A stretch of 56,471 nt of DNA from Bacillota bacterium (GTDB lineage: Bacteria > Bacillota > Limnochordia > Darwinibacteriales > Darwinibacteriaceae). Positions within the stretch are counted from its first letter, which is position 1. Each line of letters starts with the position of its first letter. Positions 1-7,878 of this stretch are shown piece after piece. A program made the translations under genes and the position numbers. Under the pieces are notes generated by a model, which worked only from the letters and a program-made list of their open reading frames with translations, was not told the DNA's origin and ran no database searches. The stretch is from the NCBI GenBank assembly GCA_012838305.1, contig DUPN01000089.1, positions 1 to 56,471 of the forward strand, written 5' to 3'.

Positions 1-24
1 GAAGAGCTGCAGAGCAAGGATTGA
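1..24 (+). CDS. Probable 3' tail of an upstream gene (partial)
   Basis: Read in frame 1, the first bases give EELQSKD followed by a TGA stop at 22-24. A rho-independent terminator follows about 20 bases later, which fits the end of a transcribed gene. Seven residues are too few to identify a family, so this rests only on the open frame and the terminator. Confidence 0.35.
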   Translation, partial: EELQSKD

Positions 25-44
25 AACTGATAATTACGACGAAG

Positions 45-92
45 GAAGCGTTGCAGAACCACTGATGAAGTGGGGAGCAGCGCTTCTTTTTT
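45..92 (+). terminator. Rho-independent terminator
   Basis: The arms GAAGCGTTGC (45-54) and GCAGCGCTTC (77-86) pair over ten positions with one G-T wobble. A second short stem (CCACT/AGTGG, 59-63 with 69-73) sits in the loop, and six T follow at 87-92. It closes the transcription unit entering from the left edge. Confidence 0.75.
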
Positions 93-170
93 GCCTTAAC
101 TCGCGACAGCAACGTCCTCATATTTGGCAGAATTTTCTTGACAAATGTACCGATTAAGGAGGGATGCGCA

Positions 171-260
171 ATGAATTGGCGTGGGTTTTGGGGAAATTTT
201 GACAGCAAGACAGGCGAAACCTGCACATGCGCCGGGATCGACCTGACAGTGCAGGAATAG
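171..260 (+). CDS. Small ORF, 29 aa, unknown function
   Basis: An ATG at 171 opens 29 codons ending at TAG 258-260. It is preceded by a near-perfect Shine-Dalgarno AAGGAGGG (156-163) at a 7-base spacing, one of the strongest ribosome-binding sites in the window. The peptide starts MNWRGFWGNFD and carries a C-T-C pair (residues 18-20). It has no membrane segment or signal peptide and I do not recognise it. A 15-bp inverted repeat starts five bases after the stop. It could be a real small protein, a leader peptide whose translation affects the downstream hairpin, or a chance ORF behind a fortuitous ribosome-binding site. The strength of that site is the main argument for translation. Confidence 0.5.
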   Translation: MNWRGFWGNFDSKTGETCTCAGIDLTVQE

Positions 261-264
261 AGCA

Positions 265-329
265 AGATACTTGCACTTTGGGCAGGATCACCCCCGCGCC
301 CACAGGAACGACAGAAAGTGCAAGTATCT
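265..329. repeat. 15-bp perfect inverted repeat (long-loop hairpin)
   Basis: AGATACTTGCACTTT (265-279) and AAAGTGCAAGTATCT (315-329) are exact reverse complements, separated by a 35-base G/C-rich loop. There is no T-run on either side, so it does not look like an ordinary terminator. It begins directly after the 29-codon small ORF. It could be an RNA hairpin, a two-half operator or the remnant of a palindromic element. Confidence 0.8.
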
Positions 330-348
330 GGCACCATACTTTAACTCT

Positions 349-375
349 CACTTACCCCGCATGCGGGGGTAGGTG
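349..375. repeat. GC-rich palindrome upstream of the Ca2+ ATPase gene
   Basis: The core CCCCGCATGCGGGG (355-368) is a perfect palindrome. With one bulged G (369) the pairing extends outward to CAC (349-351) and GTG (373-375). It lies about 95 bases before the ATPase start and has no T-run. It may be an operator or an mRNA leader hairpin. Between 376 and 468 I see nothing else beyond a possible 11-codon frame (437-472) that overlaps the ATPase start. Confidence 0.75.
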
Positions 376-468
376 TATTCTCTGTCGGGCCCATGTTGCC
401 TCTCTGCGGTAATACTTCCCGTCTCCCTAGAATAAGATGCAGAAGAACGCAGACTATTCCAGGAAGAA

Positions 469-3147
469 GTGAGGCCCTTGGCAAAGAGCTGGCATCTTAC
501 CCCGATAACAAAACTCCTGACGGATTTAGATGTAAAGCCGCAAGTGGGATTAACGGCCAAGGCCGCCCGGGAGCGCCTGCATCGTCTTGGTCCCAATCTC
601 CTAGATACAAAGCCGCCGGTCTCTCCTCTGCTTCTCTTCTTCCGCCAATTCCAGGACTTTATGGTCTTGGTTCTCTTAGGTACCGTCGTCATTTCTGTGT
701 TTCTAGGTGAGTACCTCGATGCCACCGCCATCTTTGCCATTATCTTTCTCAATGCCGTTTTAGGTTTCTCCCAGGAATACAAGGCGGAGCAATCCCTCTT
801 GGCCCTGGGCAAGCTGGCCGCACCCCACTGCAAAGTACTCCGGGATGGACATAAGTCGGTTGTGGATGCCTCCACTTTAGTCCCTGGAGATATTATCTTT
901 TTAGAACCGGGAGACCGTGTTCCAGCCGATGCGCGCCTTTTGGAAAGCCAGCTTCTTGCGGTGGACGAATCAAATCTGACAGGCGAATCGGTCCCTGTTA
1001 CCAAGAACGAAGAGTACAAGGGCACACCCGAGACGCCGATTGGAGATGTCAGAAATGTCGTCTTCAAGAGCACCTTAGTTACCCGTGGTTATGGCAAGGC
1101 TGTGGTCGTTACCACCGGTATGGATACGGAGATCGGTGAAATCGCCTATCTGCTCCAAGAAAAGGGTGATGAACCCACTCCCCTGCAGAGGCGATTGGCT
1201 CAGCTGGGGAAGGTCTTGGTGCTAGCCTGCCTAGCCATTGTAGCCGTAGTTTTTCTGGCCGGGATCAGGCAAGGACTCCCCGTCTACCGCATGTTTATGG
1301 TAGGAGTGACCTTAGCTGTGGCCGCCATCCCCGAAGGATTGCCCGCGGTGGTGACCATTGCCCTGTCTTTGGGCGTCCAGCGCATGAGCAAGCAAAATGC
1401 CATTATTCGTCAATTGCCTGCAGTAGAGACCCTGGGCTGCGCTACGGTGATCTGTTCCGACAAGACGGGGACCTTGACTTTAAACCAGATGGAAGTGCAA
1501 GCCCTGTGGACACCCCAGACGAAGTGGACCTTAAGTGAAGGTAAGGGGCTAAGGGTCGATCCAGGGGTGAAGGACGCTCTCTACTACGCTCTGGTCAGCG
1601 GTTTGCTCTGCACAAATGCTGAGGCTTATAGTGACGGGACCTTCTTCGGTGAACCAACAGAGCTGGCCTTGGTGCGCCTGGGGGAGCGGAGCGGCCTGAG
1701 ACAGGCTGCCTTGAAACGCACCTACAAAAAGGTGAACACGATCCCCTTTGACTCCGAACGCAAACGCATGTCTGTTCTGGTTAACGAGGGACGGGACCAA
1801 TTTGTTCTGGTCAAAGGAGCACCGGATGTGGTCATGCAGCGCTGCACCCACATTCTCCTAGGTAGAGAGGTGGTACCCCTTCGACAAGACTATCGTCAGC
1901 AAGCGTTAGGAGCCCTGGAAGAGATGGCAGAGGGCGCCCTGAGGGTCTTAGCCACGGCCTATAAACCCTTGGGATCGAAAGTCCCCCCAGCATCCCAATG
2001 GGAGCAAGGCTTAATCCTAACCGGGCTGATTGGGATGCTGGATCCTCCCCGACCCGAAGTGGCTGGGGCTATCCGGGCCGCCCGGCTAGGGGGTATCCGT
2101 ACCATCATGGTCACAGGGGATCACAAAAAAACAGCGGCCGCCATCGCAGAGAGCATCGGACTGATCACGCCCTCCGCTTCCCAGGTAATGACCGGAACAG
2201 AGTGGGAGAACTTAACACCCCTGCAGCAAAGGAAAGAAATCAATTCCACCGCCGTTTTTGCTAGAGTGGCCCCTAGCCATAAACTCTCCATCGTCCGAGC
2301 TCTCCAGGCCAATGGGGAAATTGTGGCCATGACAGGCGATGGGGTGAACGATGCGCCCGCGGTCAAAGAAGCCCATATCGGGGTGAGCATGGGGATCCAA
2401 GGGACCGACGTAACCAGAGAGGCATCGGATATGGTCTTGCTCGATGACAACTTCGGAACGATCATCAAGGCGATTAGGGAAGGGCGGGGCATCTACGATA
2501 ATATTCGCAAATTCATCCTCTACCTTTTGGGCTGTAATGTGGGGGAAGTCCTGACCATGCTCGCCGCCACCTTACTGGGGCTGCCGCTGCCCTTGATACC
2601 CATGCAGATTCTGTGGATGAACCTTGTCACAGACGGCCTGCCCGCCATCGCTTTGGGCCTGGATCCCCCGGATAAAGATTCTATGCTGGAGAGGCCCCGC
2701 GATCCAAAGGAGGGTGTTTTTGCCCGGGGCCTGCTGCAGCGGATCCTCTTTTCCGGAACCATGATCAGCCTGGCCACCTTAGCTCTGTTCCTATTCAGTC
2801 TCTGGTATCACTCAGGCGATATACTCCGCAGCAGAACCATGGCCTTTACCACCTTGGTCCTAGCCCAGCTGGTGTTTTCCTTCCAGTGCCGCTGGGAACG
2901 CCATTCCATCTTTGAGCGGGGGATCTGGGGGAATACCTATCTCCTGGTTGCCGTCTTGCTCTCGGCAGGAGCCCAGGTTCTTATACTCTACAACTCCTTT
3001 CTGGCCAACATGTTTCAAACCATGCCCCTAACCCAGGACGACTGGATCCTGGTCGCCCTCTTTTCCATCTTCCCCCTCTTTGCTGAGACAGTGCTGCGGA
3101 TGATGCGTAAAGCGGTAAAAAGACACCTTTCCCTGCTAAAAGTGTGA
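469..3147 (+). CDS. Ca2+-translocating P-type ATPase (type II, SERCA-like)
   Basis: A membrane pump that exports cations, most likely Ca2+, using ATP. All type II hallmarks are present: an N-terminal cation-ATPase domain (about residues 8-60), TGES in the actuator domain, PEGLP in TM4, the DKTGTLT phosphorylation site (Asp331), KGAPD in the nucleotide-binding domain, and TGDGVNDAP (Asp624, Asp628). A TM6 sequence with N and D in NLVTDGLPA supports Ca2+ as substrate. C-terminal TM helices follow. At 892 residues it has the normal length for the family. GTG 469 is the first possible start, but its AGGAAG (461-466) sits very close, so TTG 478 is also possible. A similar ATPase often precedes yicC-remA-gmk in Clostridia. 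The structured leader at 265-375 may control it. Confidence 0.93.
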   Translation: MRPLAKSWHLTPITKLLTDLDVKPQVGLTAKAARERLHRLGPNLLDTKPPVSPLLLFFRQFQDFMVLVLLGTVVISVFLGEYLDATAIFAIIFLNAVLGFSQEYKAEQSLLALGKLAAPHCKVLRDGHKSVVDASTLVPGDIIFLEPGDRVPADARLLESQLLAVDESNLTGESVPVTKNEEYKGTPETPIGDVRNVVFKSTLVTRGYGKAVVVTTGMDTEIGEIAYLLQEKGDEPTPLQRRLAQLGKVLVLACLAIVAVVFLAGIRQGLPVYRMFMVGVTLAVAAIPEGLPAVVTIALSLGVQRMSKQNAIIRQLPAVETLGCATVICSDKTGTLTLNQMEVQALWTPQTKWTLSEGKGLRVDPGVKDALYYALVSGLLCTNAEAYSDGTFFGEPTELALVRLGERSGLRQAALKRTYKKVNTIPFDSERKRMSVLVNEGRDQFVLVKGAPDVVMQRCTHILLGREVVPLRQDYRQQALGALEEMAEGALRVLATAYKPLGSKVPPASQWEQGLILTGLIGMLDPPRPEVAGAIRAARLGGIRTIMVTGDHKKTAAAIAESIGLITPSASQVMTGTEWENLTPLQQRKEINSTAVFARVAPSHKLSIVRALQANGEIVAMTGDGVNDAPAVKEAHIGVSMGIQGTDVTREASDMVLLDDNFGTIIKAIREGRGIYDNIRKFILYLLGCNVGEVLTMLAATLLGLPLPLIPMQILWMNLVTDGLPAIALGLDPPDKDSMLERPRDPKEGVFARGLLQRILFSGTMISLATLALFLFSLWYHSGDILRSRTMAFTTLVLAQLVFSFQCRWERHSIFERGIWGNTYLLVAVLLSAGAQVLILYNSFLANMFQTMPLTQDDWILVALFSIFPLFAETVLRMMRKAVKRHLSLLKV

Positions 3148-3216
3148 AACGAGGCAGGATTATTTTGCCAGAACCAGAATTGAATAGAGCAGACGTTTAG
3201 TTTGGGGGAGACAATC

Positions 3217-4095
3217 TTGATCAGAAGCATGACTGGTTTTGGACAAGGGGAAGCTAGAAGCGACGAATACTCGGTGCAGATCGAGGTTAAATCGGTTAAT
3301 CATCGCTATTTGGACCTGTTTTTTCGCATACCTCGGCAGTACAGTCCCCTTGAGGAGGCCATGCGATCGGAGATAGCAGGGCGAATCGCCAGGGGCCGGG
3401 TGGAAGTCATGCTCACTGTGGAGGAGTTCGGCAATAAAGAGCGAATTGTACATATCAATGACGGTCTCTTGCAGGCCTATCTTCAGGCCATAGCAGCCGT
3501 CAAAGGGGAGATGGGAAGTGAGGAGGTTCCCTCCCTGTCCTTGATCCTGTCCCTACCTGGGCTTTTAGAGGTGGACGAGCCGCCTCTTGATTTCGAGGAA
3601 CTGCAAAGAATCACCCTAGAGGCGATGGGCTTCGCCCTGGACGGGGTGGAGAGAATGCGGGTGGCAGAAGGGCGCCGACTTTCCGCCGATTTGCAGGACA
3701 AAGTCGAGCAGTTAGAACAGCTCTGCCTCCAACTCGCCAAACTGGCCCCCCAGGTGGTCGAAGACTACAGAGGTAGACTGAGGGAGCGTCTAGAGGAACT
3801 TCTTGACGGGACAACCATCACCGAAGAGCGCTTCTTGGGTGAAGTGGCCATCTTTGCAGACCGCGCCAGTATCGATGAAGAACTGGTGCGGATGGCCAGC
3901 CATCTTCAGCAGTTTAGAGAAACCCTGCAAACCAAGGAGCCGGTAGGGCGCAAATTGGACTTTTTGGTCCAGGAGATGAACCGTGAAGTGAACACCATTG
4001 GCTCTAAAGGCAACAATGTGCATATAGCGGGGCACGTGGTTACGATGAAAAGCGTCTTGGAGAAAATCCGAGAACAGATTCAGAACATCGAATAG
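3217..4095 (+). CDS. yloC: YicC/YloC-family endoribonuclease
   Basis: Encodes 292 residues beginning MIRSMTGFGQGE, the hallmark N-terminus of the YicC family, with the DUF1732 C-terminal part ending in the conserved KxLVQEMNREVNTIGSK-type stretch (about residues 245-265). E. coli YicC is an RNA endonuclease that also affects sRNA turnover; the Bacillus homologue is YloC. Start chosen: TTG 3217, because GGGGGAG (3204-3210) lies six bases upstream and the family starts at this residue. An in-frame TTG at 3202 would add five residues and has no ribosome-binding site. It is the first gene of the conserved yloC-(mihF)-remA-gmk-rpoZ run. Confidence 0.92.
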   Translation: MIRSMTGFGQGEARSDEYSVQIEVKSVNHRYLDLFFRIPRQYSPLEEAMRSEIAGRIARGRVEVMLTVEEFGNKERIVHINDGLLQAYLQAIAAVKGEMGSEEVPSLSLILSLPGLLEVDEPPLDFEELQRITLEAMGFALDGVERMRVAEGRRLSADLQDKVEQLEQLCLQLAKLAPQVVEDYRGRLRERLEELLDGTTITEERFLGEVAIFADRASIDEELVRMASHLQQFRETLQTKEPVGRKLDFLVQEMNREVNTIGSKGNNVHIAGHVVTMKSVLEKIREQIQNIE

Positions 4096-4136
4096 TTTTG
4101 GTACACGCCAAGACAGGGCAAAGGAGGTGAGCAACG

Positions 4137-4445
4137 ATGTCGCTACCATTTTTGAGCCAGGATGAAAAACTGGATGCGTTGAAGAAGGCACAGGAAATGA
4201 GGAGTAAGAGAGCGGAACTGCGGATGAAGCTGAAGAGGGGCAACATGACCCTCCAAGAAGTCTTGGACTCCGCAGATGACGAAGTGATCGCCAGGATGCG
4301 GGTTACCTACCTTCTCCAGTCTTTGCCGCAAGTGGGTAAAGTCACGTCTGAGAAAATCATGCGTGAAATTGGGATTAATGAGAATAGGCGAGTACAAGGT
4401 TTGGGCAACAGACAAAGAGAGCAGTTGCTGGAAAGACTAGGATAA
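4137..4445 (+). CDS. mihF: Integration host factor, actinobacterial type (mIHF)
   Basis: A 102-residue basic protein matching the actinobacterial IHF family: an N-terminal helix rich in K/R/E (about 8-35), a central DDEVIARMRV segment, and a helix-two-turn-helix DNA-binding part containing LPQVGKVTSEKIM and RRVQGLGNRQREQLL (about 58-98), where the VGK and GLG turns contact the DNA backbone in the family. In Mycobacterium, mIHF is an essential nucleoid protein encoded just upstream of gmk and rpoZ, the same neighbourhood as here. The start ATG 4137 has a strong site, AAGGAGGTGA (4121-4130). It probably compacts or bends DNA. In B. subtilis this position is empty. Confidence 0.9.
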   Translation: MSLPFLSQDEKLDALKKAQEMRSKRAELRMKLKRGNMTLQEVLDSADDEVIARMRVTYLLQSLPQVGKVTSEKIMREIGINENRRVQGLGNRQREQLLERLG

Positions 4446-4463
4446 TGCGTAAGGAGCTCGATC

Positions 4464-4730
4464 ATGGGGATACGACTCATTAACATAGGTTTCGGGAATA
4501 TTGTCGCGGCAAACAGGGTTGTGGCTATCGTTAGCCCCGAATCAGCTCCCATTAAGCGCATGGTGCAGGAGGCTAGGGACAGGGGCATGCTGATCGATGC
4601 CACCTTTGGCCGACGCACAAGAGCTGTGATCATCGCAGACAGTGATCACGTGATTTTATCAGCAGTGCAACCTGAAACTGTGGCACATCGTTTGACAAAT
4701 AAAGACAATCTTGAACTGAATGAGAAATAG
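4464..4730 (+). CDS. remA: RemA/DUF370 DNA-binding regulator
   Basis: An 88-residue protein with the RemA pattern throughout: the opening [31 protein letters not shown], and an [20 protein letters not shown] core. In B. subtilis RemA (YlzA) is an oligomeric ring-forming DNA-binding protein that activates biofilm-matrix and osmoprotectant genes. Its place directly before gmk is highly conserved in Bacillota. It lies 18 bases after mihF and 15 before gmk, so it is probably co-transcribed with both; GGAG precedes the ATG (4464). Confidence 0.95.
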   Translation: MGIRLINIGFGNIVAANRVVAIVSPESAPIKRMVQEARDRGMLIDATFGRRTRAVIIADSDHVILSAVQPETVAHRLTNKDNLELNEK

Positions 4731-4745
4731 GGAGTTGCTGCTGAA

Positions 4746-5405
4746 TTGAAGGGAACACTAAGGAATGTCAGGGATGGTGGGGTAAAAACCAAAGGCTTTC
4801 TGATCGTTTTGTCCGGTCCGAGCGGGGCCGGGAAAAACTCTGTGATGAATGCCGTTTTTCCCACTATCCCTAACTTAAAGTACTCCATTAGCGTGACAAC
4901 TCGCCCCCCTCGCCTCGGCGAGGTGGATGCAGTCAACTATTTCTTCCGTACCGAGCAAGAATTTGACAAAATGCTCCAAGACGATCTATTATTAGAGTCT
5001 GCCACCTTCGTGGGGTACCGTTACGGCACCCCCAAGAGTTTTGTGTATGAGCAGATTGATGCGGGCAATGCAGTTATCATGGATATTGATATTCAAGGCG
5101 CCGCGCAGATTCGAGAAAAGATGCCCGAAGCGGTGTTTGTGTTTTTGTTGCCTCCCACCCCTGAAGAGCTTGGCAAGCGCCTCCAAGATCGAGGATCCGA
5201 TTCGGAGGAAGTGATTAAAAGGCGTTTGGCGAAATCAAGGGAGGAAGTTAAGCATATAGTGGACTACGATTACTTTATCATCAACGATGACCTGGGCCTT
5301 GCAGCAGAGCAGCTGCGGCAAATTATCTTAAGTGAATGGTCCAGAGTGAGTCGCATCGATATGGACGAACTGAGCAGAGTCTGGGAAGGAGGTCCGTCAA
5401 AGTGA
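4746..5405 (+). CDS. gmk: Guanylate kinase
   Basis: Phosphorylates GMP to GDP using ATP. The P-loop is GPSGAGKNSV (residues 24-33). N31-S32 stand where most family members have G-T, but the essential Lys30 is kept. The GMP-binding stretch SVTTRPPRLGEVDAVNYFF and the lid arginines near RLAKSREEV are present. TTG 4746 is the only start that gives a normal N-terminus. Its GGGAG (4730-4734) is 11 bases away, a rather long spacing. The 3' end overlaps rpoZ by four bases (GTGA, 5402-5405), suggesting translational coupling. Confidence 0.94.
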   Translation: MKGTLRNVRDGGVKTKGFLIVLSGPSGAGKNSVMNAVFPTIPNLKYSISVTTRPPRLGEVDAVNYFFRTEQEFDKMLQDDLLLESATFVGYRYGTPKSFVYEQIDAGNAVIMDIDIQGAAQIREKMPEAVFVFLLPPTPEELGKRLQDRGSDSEEVIKRRLAKSREEVKHIVDYDYFIINDDLGLAAEQLRQIILSEWSRVSRIDMDELSRVWEGGPSK

Positions 5406-5587
5406 AACCAGCACAAGAAGCCAATCGTTATACCGCCATTGTGGCCGTTTCCCAACGGGCCAGGCAGCTGATTGATGGTGCCGAGCCCGTGATAGAGTGT
5501 AGAGCAATGAAGCCTGTAACCATCGCCATTGAGGAGTTAAGAGCAGGCAAGATTCAATGGAAGCACAGCAAGGGTGCACAGAAATAA
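5402..5587 (+). CDS. rpoZ: RNA polymerase omega subunit
   Basis: A 61-residue protein with the omega signature NRYTAIVAVSQRARQL near the N-terminus and KPVTIAIEELRAGKI at the C-terminal end. Omega promotes assembly and stability of RNA polymerase. Start chosen: GTG 5402, eight bases after a perfect AAGGAGGT (5386-5393); an in-frame start at 5336 would lie inside gmk without a ribosome-binding site. The gene ends at a strong terminator. In Bacillus coaBC normally follows; here it is missing and priA comes next. Confidence 0.93.
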   Translation: MKPAQEANRYTAIVAVSQRARQLIDGAEPVIECRAMKPVTIAIEELRAGKIQWKHSKGAQK

Positions 5588-5590
5588 GAG

Positions 5591-5621
5591 AAGCCTGTGG
5601 TCGATGCCACGGGCTTTTTTT
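5591..5621 (+). terminator. Rho-independent terminator after rpoZ
   Basis: AAGCCTGTGG (5591-5600) pairs with CCACGGGCTT (5607-5616), ten pairs with one wobble and a six-base loop, and runs into seven T (5615-5621). It separates the remA-gmk-rpoZ unit from priA. Confidence 0.9.
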
Positions 5622-5636
5622 GGATGGTGATTGAAC

Positions 5637-7838
5637 ATGGAAAAGCCTGGGCCCCTCTATGCCGGAGTTGTTGTGGATGTACGGGTCGAAGCGGTCAATC
5701 GTGTTTTTCAATACAGAGTCCCGGAGACCTTCAGAGAACGTGTACAAATCGGTCACCGGGTTCTCGTTCCTTTTGGGCGCCGCAAAGTGGAAGGGTATGT
5801 CCTGGAGCTCAGCGGTGAGCTGGAGATCGAAGAGGCCAGGCTGAAAAGCCTCTTGGCCCTCCTGGATCCAGAACCGATCATTTTACCCTCCCTTGTTGAA
5901 CTGGCCAAATGGATGGAAACATCGTATGTGGGCCTGGTATCTGAAGCCCTGCAATACATGCTGCCCCCGTCCTTTAGGTGGGGAAAGGAGAGGGTCAGGA
6001 CTAAGACGGGGCAGATGGTAACCCTGCTGGAGAAAAACCCCACCCTGCCCAAGAACGCCTCGGCCCAACGACGAGTCGTCGAGATTCTCCAAAAGACCCA
6101 GGAGATGCTCGCCGCGGAACTGGTCACTCAGGCCAGGGCGAGCCACGCCACGCTGCGGGCTTTGGAGGACAAGGGGATTTTGGCTGTGGGTCAAACGACC
6201 CTAGAGCGCCCGATCAGTTGGGACCCTATACCCGATCCCAAGCTCAACCTAACGGACGAACAGGTGGAAGCCATCCGCCGCATCCAGGCCGAACTTGAGG
6301 GCGCGAAAAGGCCCGTACTCCTCCACGGTGTAACGGGCAGCGGCAAGACCGAAGTTTACCTGAACATGATTGCCGATGTGATCAAGGCTGGCCGGCAAGC
6401 CATTGTGTTAGTCCCGGAAATCGCCCTAACCCCCCAGACCCTGAATCGCTTTGCCGCACGCTTTGGTCAACGGGTCTCCCTTCTGCACAGCGGGCTGTCC
6501 CTGGGTGAGCGCTTTGATCAGTGGTGGAAAACCTACCGCGGTGAGGTGGATGTGGTGATTGGGGCCCGTTCGGCGGTGTTTGCCCCCACGCCCAATCTGG
6601 GACTGATTGTCCTTGATGAGGAGCACGAGGGAACCTACAAGCAGGAGGAAGGTTCTATTCGCTATCAAACCCGGGATGTGGCCATCAAGCGAGCGGCCTT
6701 AGTTGACGGACAGGTCATCTTGGGGAGCGCCACACCTGCAGTGGAAAGTTACCACCGGGCTCTGCAGGGACACTACTGCCTAGCCGAACTCACCGCCAGG
6801 GTGGAGGATCGTCCCCTGCCCACAGTAAAGGTAGTGGATATGCGGGAGCAGTTCGAACAGGGAAATCGATCGATGTTCAGCACCGAATTACGCCAAGCCT
6901 TGGAGGAACTTGCGGGCACCGATAATCAAGCCATCATTCTTTTAAATCGCCGCGGCTATTCCCGCTTTGTCCTCTGCCGCCAGTGCGGTCAGGTACTAGA
7001 GTGCCCCAATTGCCAGGTGTCCCTAACCTATCATAGGGACGATGACCGCCTGCATTGCCATTACTGCCTGCATCGGGAGTCCCTCCCGGGGAAATGTCCC
7101 CATTGCGCTTCTCGCTTTCTACGCCAGTTTGGTGTTGGTACCGAACAGGTGCAGCAGGTCTTGGCTAAAGAGTTTCCCAACCTGCAGGCCGTCCGCCTCG
7201 ATGCGGATACAACACGCCGCAAGGGATCCCACAGGGCCATTATGAACCAGTTTGCCTCAGGCCAGGCCCAGATTCTGATCGGAACACAAATGGTGGCCAA
7301 AGGGCTGGACTTCCCCCATGTGACCCTCGTTGGCGTCCTGAGCGCCGATTTGTCCCTGAATTTCCCCGACATCCGCTCGTCCGAACGTACCTTTCAGCTG
7401 CTCACCCAGGTGGCGGGGCGGAGCGGGCGGGGAGAGAAGGAAGGTCGCGTGATCATTCAGTCCTATGATCCTACTCATTTTGCCATTACGGCTGCCCAAA
7501 ACCACGATTATCTAGGCTTTTTCCGTCAGGAGATCAGCTTTCGCCGCAGCCTTGGCTATCCGCCCTTTCGCCACCTAACCCGCATCCTGGCCAGCGGTCC
7601 CCAGCAGGAAGCCAAGGAGGCCGTGGAGGGTATCTACCACTTCCTGCTCCAGCAGGGACTCCCGGCTGAGGATCTGCTGGGACCGGCGCCGGCGCCTATT
7701 GGCCGCATCCAGGGACGTTACCGCTGGCAAATTCTGATCAAGAGTACGGGATCGATGGCAGATATCTGCCGGGCTCTTCCCCCGGTTCAGCCTGTGGTAC
7801 AGGTTACAGTGGATATTGACCCCCTATTTTTACTCTGA
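5637..7838 (+). CDS. priA: Primosomal replication restart helicase PriA
   Basis: A 733-residue 3'-to-5' DNA helicase that reloads the replisome at stalled forks. The N-terminal 3'-end-binding domain is about 1-105. Walker A is GVTGSGKTEVY (from residue 231) and Walker B is LDEEHEGTYKQEE. Zinc-binding cysteines occur as CRQCGQVLECPNC and HCHYC...CPHC (about 445-490), and the helicase C-terminal motifs GTQMVAKGLDFP and VAGRSGRG are present. Start chosen: ATG 5637; TTG 5631 would add two residues. Only a weak ribosome-binding site precedes it. It has no coaBC partner upstream. Confidence 0.96.
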   Translation: MEKPGPLYAGVVVDVRVEAVNRVFQYRVPETFRERVQIGHRVLVPFGRRKVEGYVLELSGELEIEEARLKSLLALLDPEPIILPSLVELAKWMETSYVGLVSEALQYMLPPSFRWGKERVRTKTGQMVTLLEKNPTLPKNASAQRRVVEILQKTQEMLAAELVTQARASHATLRALEDKGILAVGQTTLERPISWDPIPDPKLNLTDEQVEAIRRIQAELEGAKRPVLLHGVTGSGKTEVYLNMIADVIKAGRQAIVLVPEIALTPQTLNRFAARFGQRVSLLHSGLSLGERFDQWWKTYRGEVDVVIGARSAVFAPTPNLGLIVLDEEHEGTYKQEEGSIRYQTRDVAIKRAALVDGQVILGSATPAVESYHRALQGHYCLAELTARVEDRPLPTVKVVDMREQFEQGNRSMFSTELRQALEELAGTDNQAIILLNRRGYSRFVLCRQCGQVLECPNCQVSLTYHRDDDRLHCHYCLHRESLPGKCPHCASRFLRQFGVGTEQVQQVLAKEFPNLQAVRLDADTTRRKGSHRAIMNQFASGQAQILIGTQMVAKGLDFPHVTLVGVLSADLSLNFPDIRSSERTFQLLTQVAGRSGRGEKEGRVIIQSYDPTHFAITAAQNHDYLGFFRQEISFRRSLGYPPFRHLTRILASGPQQEAKEAVEGIYHFLLQQGLPAEDLLGPAPAPIGRIQGRYRWQILIKSTGSMADICRALPPVQPVVQVTVDIDPLFLL

Positions 7839-7841
7839 ATA

Positions 7842-7850
7842 TGCTATAAT
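7842..7850 (+). promoter_or_regulatory. Extended -10 promoter for def-fmt
   Basis: TGCTATAAT (7842-7850) is a consensus extended -10 element, 28 bases before the def start and straddling the end of priA. The best -35 candidate, TTGACC (7816-7821), is 23 bases away, which is too far, so the promoter probably relies on the extended TGn motif. Confidence 0.55.
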
Positions 7851-7878
7851 TGAAATAGACGAAGTGAGGTGAAGCACC

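Noticed and set aside
348-1073. A 241-codon open frame on the minus strand opposite the start of the Ca2+ ATPase gene
   Set aside because: It lies antisense to a clearly coding P-type ATPase, its protein is low-complexity S/R/T-rich, and no ribosome-binding site or family pattern is visible.
4815-4844. The guanylate kinase P-loop GKNS as a loss-of-function sign
   Set aside because: The essential Lys and a hydroxyl residue (Ser) are kept and all other motifs are intact; it looks like tolerated variation.
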